From the NCBI GenBank assembly GCA_043228905.1, contig JBHGNT010000001.1:34534001-34598000 (forward strand): 64,000 nt of DNA, given 5' to 3'. Source of the DNA: Azolla caroliniana. Its lineage: Eukaryota; Polypodiophyta. The notes beneath the pieces are model-generated. The model was not told the DNA's origin and did not search any database. It saw only the letters and a list, made by a program, of their open reading frames with translations. Position numbers and translations under genes: made by a program. Positions 44,184-57,837 of this stretch are shown piece after piece. Every line of letters begins with the position of its first letter. The stretch's first letter is position 1.

Positions 44184-46610
44184 ATGGATGGCGAGCAAAG
44201 GCCAGCGGGGCGGCAGGGGGAAGCCACACCAGCGAATGCCAGCTACAACCAGGAGGTGACGTCAGCCGCCATGATCCATGGGTACAACCATGGTGCTGGT
44301 ACCGCCTCGCTCGGGCCTGCCGGCATAAGGCCGGTGTCCGGACAGGCCGGTAGCTATACAGCAAACCTATACAACCACATGGCAGGGACAGCATTTCCGG
44401 ACGCGGGGATGAAGAAGAAGAGGGGACGGCCTCGGAAGTACGGGCCCGACAGCCGTCTCGCGTTGTCGGTCTCCCCGAACACTCCGGGCGCGGCCGTGAT
44501 CTCGTGTCCGTTCTCGCCCAATTCCGAGAAGCGAGGCCGCGGCCGGCCGCCTGGTTCCGGCAAGAACCAACAACTAGCTGCTCTAGGTACCCTCACTTCT
44601 ATACCACATTGTGGTGGGCAACCACGGAAACCCCAGCTTTGGCTAAGAATTCATGATTAATAAGCATGCCATTTAAGTGCTTCATTGAGCATTCCATAAT
44701 ATATCATACCCACCCTTCCATGGTCTTTTTAGGTGACTTAGTGACTAGACCAATTCAGATTGTCTGTGTGCATTTTAGGTGAATTCATGTCTAGGCTCTG
44801 AATGGGTTTGGCACCAAAAACCCCACTGACATGTTTTTTTTTTTTCTCTTTCCTTTACAAATAGGTCCGAGTTGCCTAACAATTTACTGGTGATTTTTAT
44901 GCAAATTTAGGTGAACTGATGCTAGGCTCAATTGGTGTAGGATTCACACCTCATGCACTTACTATTGCAGCTGGAGAGGTAGGATGAATGGTCACATGTA
45001 CGTCCTTTACATTTCTTATGCATGCATGTATGATTGTATGCATATGGTATGGTATATGGTATACGGTATGGTATGGTGTGTATGTATGTATGTATGTATG
45101 GAAATGTGTGTGTGTGTGTGTGTGTGGGTGTGAGTGTGAATGTATGTATATGTAAATGTGTATCGAAGTGGCGAACGAAAAGGTAGTCAAAACGGTTCGA
45201 AAGATTTTGTTGTGTCTTGAACAAGGACGTCTACTTGGGATCTTGCTTCTTGGTGTGTTTTACAATCAAGGAATTTTGCTTTTGAACACTTTGTGGGATG
45301 GTGTGGTCAAGCTGATGAAACCCCTTCTTTATCTACTCTAGGCTTCTCCAAGTACAACACTTTTATTGCAGCAAGTTACCAACTTTTTACAAGGCATAGT
45401 TGTAAGCTAATGAATTCAGAAAGCTTTTTTTGGGGGGGGTCTTTAGCTTTATACCACATGACCATGAATCCTCTGCCACTGCCAAAATAGTCAGCGTATC
45501 CATAGAACCCATTGTGGGGACCCTAACTGCTGCACTAGATCTGGCCATGTAAAGGTTTCAGTTGGATGATCTCTTAAAGTTTTTCACATCTCTCCTGACA
45601 ATGGGGAACACGTTTGTGCCCTGTTTTTGGAATGTGTCTAAGTGACATGTTGTAAAGGTTCTTGGTAGGGTTTCACATTAGAATTGTGTTTATGTATGTA
45701 TTATGTGCTTCTTTATGTGGTAATCATATTTATGGTGTAATTTGATTTTGCTTGCCATTATGTACAGGACATAGCATCTAGAATTATGTCATTCTCACAG
45801 CAAGGCCCTAGAGGAGTATGCATTCTATCAGCAAATGGAGCAATTTCTAATGTTACCCTCAGGCAGACATCGATCTCGGGCGGAGCTGTAACTTATGAGG
45901 TCTGACTTTGTGGAAGCCAGTGTTAATTTTGGAGCTAAGTAAGACTTTTTGTGCTTTATATACTGATGATAATGAGAACCAATGACTCTTTCTCTCCAGG
46001 GGAGGTTTGAAATCCTTTCTTTATCGGGCTCGTTTCTTGTGACGGAATGCGGCGACGGCACACGGAGCCGCACGGGCGGGCTGAGTGTATCATTAGCAGG
46101 GCCAGATGGTAGAGTTATAGGAGGCAGTGTAGCTGGAGCTCTAATAGCAGCTACTCCGGTTCAGGTAACATGTGTGTGTGTGAAACCTATGTGTATGTAT
46201 GTTTGTTTGCATGTGTGTGTGTATGTATGTTTGTATGTATGTAGTTTTGGATATTATACATACACTCACAGGAGAGCATGCATGCTCCATTGTGATGCAG
46301 ATAGTTGTGGGCAGTTTCTTGAACACTTTCAAGAAACTACAACCCAAACCAGCCAAATTACAACCGAGTCCTAGCTTTATACCTAGGCCACTTACGGACT
46401 TATCAAAGACATTTAATGCTGATGGCGATAAATCAATGAATGATGGGGAAACATGTGGTCCAAGTCTCCATCATGGCATAGATGGTGCCATTAGCACTAA
46501 TAGTGACTCATCAAAGGTAATTCTAGCTCATTATGCAACCTAATATTGAAGTCTTCGTATCATCTATAACAATTCAAAGTTGTTTTTGGCAGGAGTACAA
46601 TGTTGACTAA
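44184..46610 (+). CDS. AT-hook motif nuclear-localised (AHL) protein, two AT-hooks plus PPC domain, 333 aa
   Basis: Predicted coding exons are 44184-44586, 44911-44978, 45768-45899, 46000-46164, 46301-46516 and 46593-46610, all GT-AG and in phase. AHL proteins bind the minor groove of AT-rich DNA and act as oligomers in chromatin and transcription control. AT-hook 1 is KKKRGRPRKYGPD (77-89) and AT-hook 2 is KRGRGRPPGSGK (116-127). The PPC/DUF296 domain runs from about 136 to 262, with GFTPHALTIAAGE, FSQQGPRGVCILSANG and GRFEILSLSGSF, then the usual VVVGSF strand. Two hooks and a conserved intron-rich layout fit the type II class. The start at 44184 gives a normal N-terminus. An in-frame ATG at 44004 would add 60 residues encoded partly by the TTAGGG repeat, which is unlikely. 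Exon 6 codes only five residues. Confidence 0.93.
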
Positions 46611-49600
46611 TTTCAAAAACAAAAGATCACTAGTGTACCAATAGCTTTAGGTAGATGTATGCATTTCGCTTTTGGATTTCATAGATTAAAGGGAGCCTAA
46701 TGAGCTAAACTTTACAATGTAATGGTATCATTTATCTTGATGGGGATGGGCTAGAATTTACCATGTGATGTTAGTTTTATCTTGAAGGGAATGAGCTAGA
46801 AATTGTAATCCTACGTTCTTTTCCTTGACGGGGAAAGAAACCTCGAGCAAGGATGAACAACAAAGGGCACTTGATATCCCGACCTCTTGCTTAGATGCAA
46901 ATACACATGAACCCCCATATAATGTTTTAGCCCTTTGGGGTTTACTGGCACTTAGAACTAATTTCTTGAGTGTGTTATTCTCAATACATGGCACTCTCTC
47001 AAAATTTCACATGCTGATCATCGTAAATCGAATTGTATTTTTATTCCCTATGTACCATAGCTTTGCAATTATACTAACTACTTTCAAGGTCAATGTCAAC
47101 ACTTGTTCACATCGACAAATGTGCTAGACCTACACATTGTTCCACAAACATGACACTATTACCTATACAGAATTGTCTTTGAGATGTGGCTACCATATAC
47201 TACTTGATTGATATCTTTATGATTCATTGTCTCCATAAATCATGATAGAAATTTGGATTGCAAATTTAAGATATTAGCAACATTGGATATGAAAGTGATA
47301 GATTTAGCTTAGACATATTTGTTGCCATGTCGTCAAAGTTACCATCCATTGGGAAGTGGAAACTAGAAGTTTTGGATTGATTTTGGACAATTTCCTTGAA
47401 GAAAATTTTTATTTTTTTCAAATGGTTAGCAAATGTGAGTTGAAGGTGACCATTGATTTATGGAAGAAGAGCCCAACTTCCCACTACAGACGCAAAAGAA
47501 ACCAACCCTTAGAAGGTTAAAAACCCACCCAATAGGGACGGTTAAATAACACCCCTATAGCTTTACAATGGAAGCCATTTGGAACATGCATACCCCAACT
47601 AAGACCAATGGTTTATTTAAGGGCTAGGAAACAATAGTTTATATTCTCTTCCTTACGGATTCAATGTCACAATCTTGGGCTCAATATTTGCATGTAAAGC
47701 TATTCTTGTTAGATTAGCGTTAAAGCAATAAACGGAGAATGAGCCAAGGTAATAGAACACTAAACCCTAGTTAGAGGTAGACAAATGTATGATAAGGAGG
47801 AGGTGCACATATTAGTGAACACAATATATATATATATTACTTGTCTTTAATAGAATGGTCGGGTACAATCACACTTTGTATTATTTCAGAGTGAGCAGAG
47901 AATCACAATGCCTTAATTGATAGTGAGAAAAGTGTGATGTTCCATGAAGGCCTTTGACTCTAGGTAGAACTATGTTTCCCAAACATAAGCCTTTGGCTCT
48001 TCCCTATAGGCCAAACATAAGTACGCGTCCACCCATCCCCTCCATTGGCCAACCTAATTTTGCTAGTTTTGGAGAGGCTACAAGTCTTTGAGAATCCTAG
48101 TAGTGTTCCAAGTCTTGGTGCTTATTTCTTGGGATTTCCAAATAGGGAAATTCATAGTGTTGGTGCCCAAATAATCAGGACCAAAGCTTGGCATGCGTGT
48201 GTGGACTTAAAAGAGGTTGTGTTGGCTGGGAAATGGTTATGGAAGAGAGGACACATTGATATAATAGTGGTTATTATTGTCATTAGCTTTGTAAAGAGGT
48301 CTAGACTATCATAATGGAGAGAAGAAGAACCACCACCATTATCTTTGTCAAGAGGTCTGCGCTATGGTAACGAAGCTAGAAACCACGACCAATACCCTCA
48401 AGACATCATCCACCAATGCTTTCATGAAATCCATGGGATATTGATTGAAGATCTATTACACCATGCTTCAGAGTGTTGTTGGTCGCTTTTCTCATTTGCA
48501 ACATGATCATCGTGGTCATGAACACTCCCCACTTAGGACTGAGGCAATTTTATACGTTGTTATACTAGAGTCATTCTAACTTGGTCATTGCCCTTTGATG
48601 GGATCAAGGAAAGGGCACACTTCCTGATGCATTTTCCAACAAAGAGTCGATGTAATGGAATGTAAATGAACTGAATTAGTGGTCATCGGTCCTATTAATG
48701 TTAAACGAGCCCAAATTAGTGTAAATGAGCCCAGATCAAGGTGTTGCACCTTTTGGCTGCATGGTATACTGAATGTTCTCTTATGGGCATCATATTAATT
48801 TTTTTAAAGAGTGGCTTCATCATCTCTATCAATACTTTAGTCTTGAACCTTGGGCACAAGCCCATGAGGACTCTAATGGCAACTATGTTATGTTACTCGT
48901 ATATTTCCCACTTCTCTATACATTGGCCATCATTGCCTACTTCTCGTAGATCTTGTTCTTTTGTTGGTAGCTCCTACAAGCACTTCCAAACTTCGTGCAT
49001 TCTATTTCCCTTTTCTTTCCCCATGTCCAACTTGCTTAAAACAAACACATCTCTTTGCTGGAAATGATCAACCTAACACGATAATCGTACGAAATTGAGT
49101 AGAGGAAAGAATGACCTATAATGCAAGTTCACAATGATAATACAACAATGTATAGAAAGAGGTACACAACAAGGAATCGATAACAATGTACCTTGGATTG
49201 AAATTGGATTGTGGATCGACTTTCACCGTCATTCTCTTGGTTGATAAATGGATTGATTCATGACGGGCTCTTTTATGCAATTTATTACACAGGTCAGAGC
49301 TCCCTCCACATAATTGGCCTTTTTATAGTGTCATTGCACTTACGAACAACTCATTCAATCTCCTTATCGCTTATGGATGTTCTTCTCCCCATTTAAATTT
49401 CCTCCCCTTTTTGAGCAACCCATTCATTTATTTCACCAATAGAACTAATAAGTATGATTATTTTAAGCATCCTCTTAGTTCCTTTGACTTTATATCAAAC
49501 CTCCAATGCTAACAACAAATTGTCATGTGACAACAACCAACTCTAAAGCGGAAGATCCACTCCATGATACAACTAAGAACCCGATTGATGACCCACTTGA

Positions 49601-50812
49601 GCACCCAATTTATTGCCCGATCTATGACCTCATTGAAGTTGAAGCTTACATGTGGTTGTGTTGGCAAATAACATAGTTGAAAGCTTTGCCCACACCTCAT
49701 TTGGCATCTTCACATCTTGGATATATGCTAGCATTTGATTGTCATCCCACATGGTTGGTGTGTGTCAGGTCAGGCATGGGCTTAAGGGCACCAACAATTG
49801 GTTCTTTCCCATTAGCATATTTATATTGATCTTCTCCTCTTGTCTACTTCTTCCTTGGCTCGCAACACATCAAATGTGGTGGAGCACCTCGACGTGTGAG
49901 CTATGTAACTGCACTACAATGGCAACATTCCATTTCGTCAACACTTATGAGCCAAATCTTCCTGAAGGAAGTTGTCAATTATGACACACAAGAAGTGGAC
50001 AGCCTATGGTGATCACACCTTCACTTTCCAATACCATGAAAAGAACAAGAGAATATATTTCTATAGAAGATGTATATATACACATTGGAATAGACTAAAT
50101 AGAAAAGTTTCATGAGTCATGCCACCAAACAGTAAAAATTATTTTCTTCAAGATTGGGAAGATTACTCTGAAACTATAAAAATACTTGAAAGCAAATCAA
50201 CTATAATCGGCACAACATAAAAAGGAGAGTGCTTGGTTTATATAGAATTCTTGTGGAAGTTACTCATAGAAGTTAGGAAGAATCTAGAATGAATGAGAGA
50301 GTGGTTTGGATAGTTAAGGTATCCACTTCATTTAATGCAAAGGCATCTCCCATTCATAAGGTCAATGGTGAGCTTCAAACACACAAGTCCCAATGAGTAC
50401 CCATCGTAACAACTATATGTTAAGTACCCATCGTATGTTTCACTATATATGCTTCAGTGGCGTGCATCATGGACATAGAGGTTGGCTTGTAATAGAAAGA
50501 AGAGAATTGTAAAACTAAGGAAAAAGACAATTGTTTGCATAATGTGAAAAGACACGTTCATTGTAAGGTGGAATACAAGATAAGGAATAAGCTCCTCCGA
50601 AGAGTTCTTCTTCTCATATAGTCTTCCACCCTCTTTCTCTCTATTTCTAGATTAGGGTTAAGCTATTTAAACCTTCAATAATCACTTATATGAATGTAAT
50701 TAAATTAATTAATGGAATCATAGTTATTCTCTTCATTTTTTTCATTACACTAAAGTGTTTTGATTAAGTGCTTAGGTAGAGTAAGTTCTCCCTTAGATAA
50801 ACAATTGTTATG

Positions 50813-51041
50813 AGAGAGGTTAACAAAGTTTGTTCATGTGGTTAGCATGATCATTAGTAGCTTAGGATAGGTTGACAAATATTCTCATTGAGGTAAAAAA
50901 AAATTAGGTTAGATGGTTGTGGTGTATTACAAGAGAGGTTAGCAAAGTTCATTCATGTGATTAGCATGATTATTAGTAGCTTAGCATAGGTCGACAAATA
51001 TTCCCACAGAGGTGAATAAAAATAGGCTAGATGGTTGTTTC
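50813..51041. repeat. Tandem duplication, unit about 119 bp
   Basis: Two adjacent copies (50813-50931 and 50932-51041) each start AGAGAGGTTA, contain TTAGCATGAT-ATTAGTAGCTTAG and GACAAATATTC, and end with AGATGGTTGT. They differ by scattered substitutions and small indels. Confidence 0.8.
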
Positions 51042-51193
51042 GTCTTATACACATCCTCAATGAAGACACATAACTCCATATGAGATTAGGACATGTGTTC
51101 AATGTTACCCATCTTGGGTCAACACATCTACTCTAAGGCCAAAAATGTAAAAGCATAAGTCAATCACCAAAGAATTGAACATCCTTCTCTTAC

Positions 51194-51337
51194 GGGCATT
51201 GGCCATAGAATGCCCCGTGGTAAGTTTTATTGTAGTATTCTATGGTCATGACAGTAACATACTTCCCCTCTTTACTTTATCCACATGTATAGAATACTAT
51301 AGTAAAACTTACCACAGGATATTCTATGGTCATGCCC
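51194..51337. ncRNA. Imperfect hairpin locus, possible small-RNA precursor or short MITE
   Basis: The arms 51194-51242 and 51290-51337 pair over about 48 positions, with one single-base bulge, and enclose a 47-base loop. Four of the six mismatched positions become G:U wobble pairs in the plus-strand RNA. The 144-base fold has the size and stem length of a plant microRNA precursor, but a short inverted-repeat transposon would look the same. I do not recognise the arm sequence as a known microRNA. Confidence 0.35.
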
Positions 51338-51908
51338 ATAAAATCTTCATACACTTAGAGGTGGTTAATGGAGGGGATACTCCATTGAAGCAAACCTTCA
51401 AGACATTTTTATCTCTTTGACAACAAACCCCTCCTAGTGATCATCATCATCGACATAGCCTTGCTTATGCAATCCATGGGGAAATCAAGAAAATCTCTTC
51501 TTAGAGGCTACAAATCCTTGAGCTTCAACATAATCAAATCAAAGTGGTATCTGGCTCTTCAAGAGACAAACATCCAATGAACACAATGACGAAAGAGTTC
51601 CACATAGTCACAACTCAGAAAAGAACTCAAGAATGTTAGAGCAACGTAAATGAGTGGTATGTCACTCTTGTTGAGCCATCATTGAATAGTTTCAAGCTCC
51701 TTCGTTGGCTACCTCTTCAAAAACCGTGGTCCGTGAGCATGACTCCATAGATTCCTTGTGATAGTTTTACATTTATTTTATCTTGGCCCCTTTCACACCA
51801 AGACACAATTTTGTACACTTCTTGAAGCTATTTTTGTGATTTGCTTTATCCCATTTAGTCACATTGGATCTAGTTTATTAAACCATCATCCAAGAGTTTC
51901 AAAATGTC

Positions 51909-52029
51909 TTCTTACACAAGACGGGCTTGGGAAGAATTGTCACTTCCTTTCCATCTATTTTGTATTTTGTAGCTGATATGCCTTTTCAAAACTAATGGAA
52001 GGATATGTTATTTGGAGGAAGAAAAAAAA
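51909..52029 (+). mobile_element. Severely 5'-truncated LINE (121 bp)
   Basis: Only the 3' UTR of a LINE is present (ACACAAGACGGG... to ACTAATGGAAGGATATG), ending in an A-rich tail GGAGGAAGAAAAAAAAA. The 17-bp direct repeat AAGAGTTTCAAAATGTC (51892-51908 and 52030-52046) flanks it exactly. The tail type is the one also seen at 24125-24243. Confidence 0.85.
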
Positions 52030-54702
52030 AAGAGTTTCAAAATGTCAAGTTGGCTACATGTTTGAAAAACACAAACACCACTTTGCAGTTTTCTTTTTGT
52101 TTTAATTTGTTGCCCCTACAATGCAATTCTGTATGCTTATTGAAACCACTTCTACTATTTTTTGTCTATTGGTTATCTTTTTTCTCCGAGGACCGTAAGA
52201 AAGTTTATCTCTCTTTCTATACATACATTATTACATATATACACTACCTATATTCAAACATGCACATCATAATCATTCATTCACAAATGCATGCACCATC
52301 TAAAATAAATTACAACATCATGACCCAAAACGCAATTATCATGACCTAGCACTAGCCTTTATATATTTTACTTTGTTCAAAAGTATTGACATTTAGTGTT
52401 CATAAGAAAGAATGTGAACCGAATAGAAAGTGAACGGAAACCATAGGCAATAGCTACAAGCCTACAACACAATATCAGCAAGTGGTCTGTCTCATGGAAA
52501 AAAGAGTAGAGGAAATTTCAAAATGAGGAAAATAAGTCAAACTTGTGTTGGTTTCTTCAAAGAGTGGAAGCATATTGAGACAAAAATTTTAAATGGAGTT
52601 AAACTTTACTAGTGGCAATACATTTGCCGAACAAGACAACATTTACATGTAAGAGTGATCACATTGCTTAATGCAAACATATAAAAAATTTCAATCTAAC
52701 TTAATGTAACTTGGATGAAGCCAAGAAATATATCAAGAAAATGACACTTCTATGAAGAAAAACTAGATATCACCAAATTGAATGAATCATTAGCCTGGGA
52801 AAGTTCTTGTGCATATGTGTATGGTGATGACTATGAAAGGTTTAATGGCGATGCATGTGATTGTAAAGATAAGTAATATGCATCTCTATCTATCATCATT
52901 TACGGATATCACAAACGCGTGGAAAGCTAAAACCTAAAAAGAGTTTGTTCAATTGTATTTTATAACAGGTTCAATCAAATTCTTTTATATATTAGAAAGT
53001 AACTTCAATATTCATACCACTCATGCTTTGTACATTGCTAATTTGTTAATGACCGCCTTAGTAAATACTTAGCCTTTCCAACCTCTCGATAAATGTACAA
53101 CTTAGAATTTGTTTTATACACAAATAGTTTTATAAAAGGGTTCATGTCAAATTGGAGTAGAAGAAGGGAAAAAGTAAAAGGATTTATATATATATAGTTG
53201 AATTTTCAAACAGTGACGTTGATAGAAGGTTTTCCATCGTTTCAAATAATAGTTGCTTCAAAGCATAATATCTCGAAGTTATTGATGTCTTAAGCATCAA
53301 TTAGAGAACCTTAAAGTTGAGGAGGATGAAGATGCACAAGAACCTTTGTTCAAGGCTATAAGAGGGAATACCAAATCTTCAAGTAGCATACAATCCCTAA
53401 TTGAGTTTCACCTACATATTGTAAAGAGGGTGTAAACCAACAAGGCAAATACAATATTGTCATGGAGACATTTGGTTTTATATATTAGACATGGGGTATC
53501 TTCTTTTGAGGTTTTTGTAGATTTGATTTGACAAGCAGTTTGGCACTTTCTATTGTAATTGCAACACATATCATGTGCCATGCACGCAAGTCACACCGTA
53601 ATTACTTATTGTGTTTTGTGTATGTGCCATTTACACTGGTATTCTAAGTCCAAGGAAAAGATGTTACACACATGCACACACATCATAAAGAACCTCAAGT
53701 AACAGTATTTGATGAGAGGTATATGCTATCATTGGGTTTTTATGATAGAAAGCTTTGAACAAACATAACTTCAAGGAGAAGACTCGAAAGGAGATTGGCA
53801 AAGAAACGAGTTAGTATAAATTGCAATTTTAAAATTTAGGAGCGCAAAACGAGAAATAAAGGTTTTCTTCATGGAACGATGGTGAGTTTTCTCTCTTTAT
53901 TGGGTAAATCTAGTCCTTCTCTAAATTATATATTTTCATTGAATGGGTGGTTTATGAATGTGATCATTCTAAGTGAAGAGAACCATCTCAATACATATTA
54001 TATGCCTTTATTAGAATTACTTCTAATGGGTTGCATTGATTGCTTCCATTAGGCTTTAGCCCATTGTCTAGTATTTGGAGGTAGTTGAAAATTAAAATAC
54101 ATTGAATGTGATAAGCGTGAATTTTATGTTTATCTCACTAAAAACCATGTTATTAACTACTTTGAAAGATAATTCAGCAATAGCCTACGTGACATGAACA
54201 TTGACTTCCTTGTTTTTCATAAGCAAGGATGAGGATGATACACCCAAACGTACAGAGTGCTAGTCATGAGACAATGTAAGAAGAGCCGCGTCAAGATCAG
54301 CATATATGATTCTTTACATAAATATAACACCATGGACAAGACACATTGGTGAGCTAATGCAAAAATTACACAACTTCGAGGGATAATGTGTTAACATCCA
54401 CTGATTGTAAGTTCAAGAATGGCAAATGAAAACGTGTCATTGTACGTTTTGGTTTGCATTAATGTGAAAATGGTACATTTTCCAGACAAAACAGTTCTCA
54501 CAAAAGAGCTCCCCTACAAAGCACACAAAAAAGAATTGCAACTAACAATTGCAAGGGGCTTTGTCAAAGCATCTCTAGAATAACAAGGATGCGCCTTCTT
54601 TTTAACTCAATCTTTCAAGGCACTATATTGTGATGCCCAAACATCATTACTTTATTCAAGGAGACTATCAAATTGCTATAGCATTTAAATTTGAAGTATG
54701 TG

Positions 54703-55039
54703 AGGAATGGCGGAACACACCTATGGTGATGCAAGGGGGGAGTGGCCCAAGGTGGAACTACCAACCCCCACGTTGGTTGTTTCCTACTCACTTGCCACCC
54801 TCTCTTCGTTGTAGGCCCCAAGAGCCGACTCATACTAGGCAACATTGAAGGGCATCGCCTTAGATATAGGTAGCTTCTTACATTAAGTTAGACCGCAAGG
54901 CATTGTAAGTAGGCTCATCTTCTTTTACTTGATCGGAGGAAGACTCCCCAATGTGTGTATAAGTCTCCTTGTAGACTCTCTATGTAATAATCCTTCCTAA
55001 CTAATGGGAAAGTAGCTTCATTTTGGAAAATAAATAAAT
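54703..55039 (+). mobile_element. 5'-truncated LINE (337 bp)
   Basis: This is the ORF2 C-terminus (WRNTPMVMQGG..., NYQPPRWLFP; stop near 54848), followed by the 3' UTR, ending in an (AAAT)n tail. It is flanked by the 16-bp direct repeat AAATTTGAAGTATGTG (54687-54702 and 55040-55055). It belongs to the same family as 15781-16894 and shows the normal order of the parts that are inverted there. Confidence 0.88.
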
Positions 55040-57837
55040 AAATTTGAAGTATGTGTGCATCAAGGGCAAAGTTTGTGCATAAAATGGCCGCCAAAATCTT
55101 GAATGAACCGAAGTGTTACAACTATGTAAAAGACATGTTTAACATTCCTATTCCCTTTTATCTTCACATTTCTTTCGCAATGACCCACAAATAGAACTAC
55201 AAAATATGATTTCTAAAACGATTCAGCATAGGAACATTTGACACGATCTTTTGAGAATATCTCCAACTTTTCAGGGGAAGTAATAACCATTCTTTTATGA
55301 CATGAAGCGTGGTAAAAAAAAACAAGGCTTTGAGACTAAGGTAGATGGATTTCAAGAAAGTTACAAGAAAGCATAATGGGATTACGGATAGGTTTTCCAT
55401 GTCATCCGTTTCAATCGAGAAAACATGCTAATAGAGTGAGAGCACTTTTTTTCACTTTAAAATGGCAAAGGTGTTTTTGATACCTTTTACCAATAACGAC
55501 GAACGTTTGCAAAGAGAGCTCGCACCACTTCCAAAGAATAATACACTAATTCAATGTGAGCTAGGATGGAAAGTCACTTTGTTAAAAACAAGGCCATGAA
55601 AAAAAAAACTTGCTTGGTTAATTGTGAAGGAGGCAACTGGCAATGGCCTAAATGCGTACATATTATTGCTTCAATGAGCAGATAAAACCTATAAAGGAGT
55701 GTTTATTCTCTTCCGGAAAGCAATAAGGCTCCCTTGCACTCGTACAATGAAATTTCCGTGGGGTCAATACTAGTCAAACTAGAAACTAGTGCACATTTAC
55801 ACAAAAGCCCTATCCCATGAATGAGCTTTTTGTAGGATTCCAATGCATTATGATGCTATGGAGTACAGCCCTTCTATTTTTTTAATAGCTTACATCCAAC
55901 TTAAAAATCATACGGTATACCTTCAGCTTTTAATGTGAAGCAACCATACCTTTTTTTGGTATTCAACCAAAAGAAGGAAGGGTGATAAACTTAGCAAGAA
56001 GCATCCTTCCAAAAAAGTTTATTTTTGTTGTTCCCCAAGGCTCCCAACCATAAATAAAAAGGAGAATTGAATCCCCTTTACTTACTTTCTGAGAAACCAT
56101 TTGTATGCAAATTTGATGCTTGGATCATTTGGGCTCTTTATCGAGGAATCCATGTGTCAAGAGCCGAGGCTCAAACTTTAACTATGATAATAGAAGGAAA
56201 TTTACCAAAACCACAAATGGATAGAATGTGACCATCTTATGTAACCATTGGGATTCAATGAGCACAATAATCTCATTATTTTTATGAGGCTCAACATTAG
56301 TAAAAAACATGGACTGATGATTGCTTTGTTTTTCAGTAAAGTTTCCTTGGTTGCAACATCACAAACTAAAAATGACATTAAATTTTGATTCATATGTATG
56401 ATGGGAGGATACAAAACATTTTCCAGAGCTACATTTTGACATATCGTAAACCCAATGCAAATTTTAATGCTTCCAAAGAGGTTCTAAAAAGATTACACGG
56501 TTGTAAAACTAGTTGTATAAAAAATAAAATGCTCATGCCTACACGCTGATTTATTGTTTTAGACCATTTTCAAAAGAAGAGCCAATTTTTAATTATCTAC
56601 ACAGCAAAGATCAATGAAGTGGTTTAAAATACGATTTGATTATGGTCTTGGCATTCATAATGGGTGGATTATGAAGAGATTACTAAGATTATATTGACTT
56701 ACAATAGTGGATTAAGCAAATCATGACGTGCTTACAAAGTACATTGATAAGAAGAGATTAACGAAGAGTTCAGAATGAAATAAGTGAGTAGAGAGAATAT
56801 TAATGAAGGGGTTGGAATGAATTTGAGTAGATTACGAAGAATGTTAACATTGATAAAGAGACTATAACAATAATCCTTCTCGTGCATCAGGAGGATTGAT
56901 CAAACCACGATTAATGCAGAGTTTAAATAATATAATCAAGCAGTTGATCAAGAGTTTTTTAAAAGAATGCAAACTGCATTTCTTTCAAGATCTTGCTAGT
57001 ACCTATTTCCATTTCAGGATATTATTTAAGTCTGCTCTTCAAAATTAATTGCTGTTTTCTGGATGCTACCGTCAGAATAAGGTACATACATACATATATA
57101 TTATCCAATATATGTGATTCTATGTGATAATACACAGCCATTAAATCCTAAATCCCAATGGTTAGATATGAGTACTATAAGAGAACGATCTCATGGGATT
57201 CTGAACCTGGCCACAAGTCAAAAATAATAATGCAGAAAAACTAAAGAACCAATTGAGGAGATATTTTGGTGGTTCAATCAATGACCATTCACTTGGTTGT
57301 ATAAATTTTAACATCATTACAAAATGAATAGATCTCATGAGACAACATATAAAGAAAGCAATGAACCTTGTATATTGTATAAGTAATATTTACAAGAAGT
57401 CTGGTTTTTGTCTGTTTTCTTGTACATAGCTAAAAGACATGGCCATCTATCCCCTCTTTTAGCATATTTGATTTATAGCAGCACTTTATGGCTGGTCATG
57501 ACAACAGAAAGGAAAATATAATGTCGGTCTGTACATGGTTACAAAATGTAGAGGATGAGGCCATTCAATGCTTTGTTAACTAAATAACCCTTTACATTAA
57601 CTGAAATGGGTGGAGCTATATGGGAAATGTGCACCCAAAAAAAGAAAAAAAAAATGGCTGTGTTGGAATGATCCAGAAATCCTTATGTTATAAATAGGAT
57701 TTGATCACGCCAAGACTATAGAGAAACTAGAGAAAGTTTCCGAGTGAGAATTTAAACCTTGTTCCTTGGGTACGCTAATTATGTAACTTAACATGGGGCA
57801 CAGAGGTAATATTACTTCAAAAATCCTAAGTCATTTA

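Larger units (their letters stand above)
46611..57837. other. Intergenic region with small repeats
   Basis: No gene of known type is seen. Its start probably includes the AHL 3' UTR. Open frames are at most about 114 codons and match nothing I know. A TA run lies at 47824-47838. Separate entries cover a tandem duplication (50813-51041), a hairpin (51194-51337) and two LINE insertions (51909-52029 and 54703-55039). The last part, next to the ACR stop at 57838, should hold that gene's 3' UTR. Confidence 0.6.
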
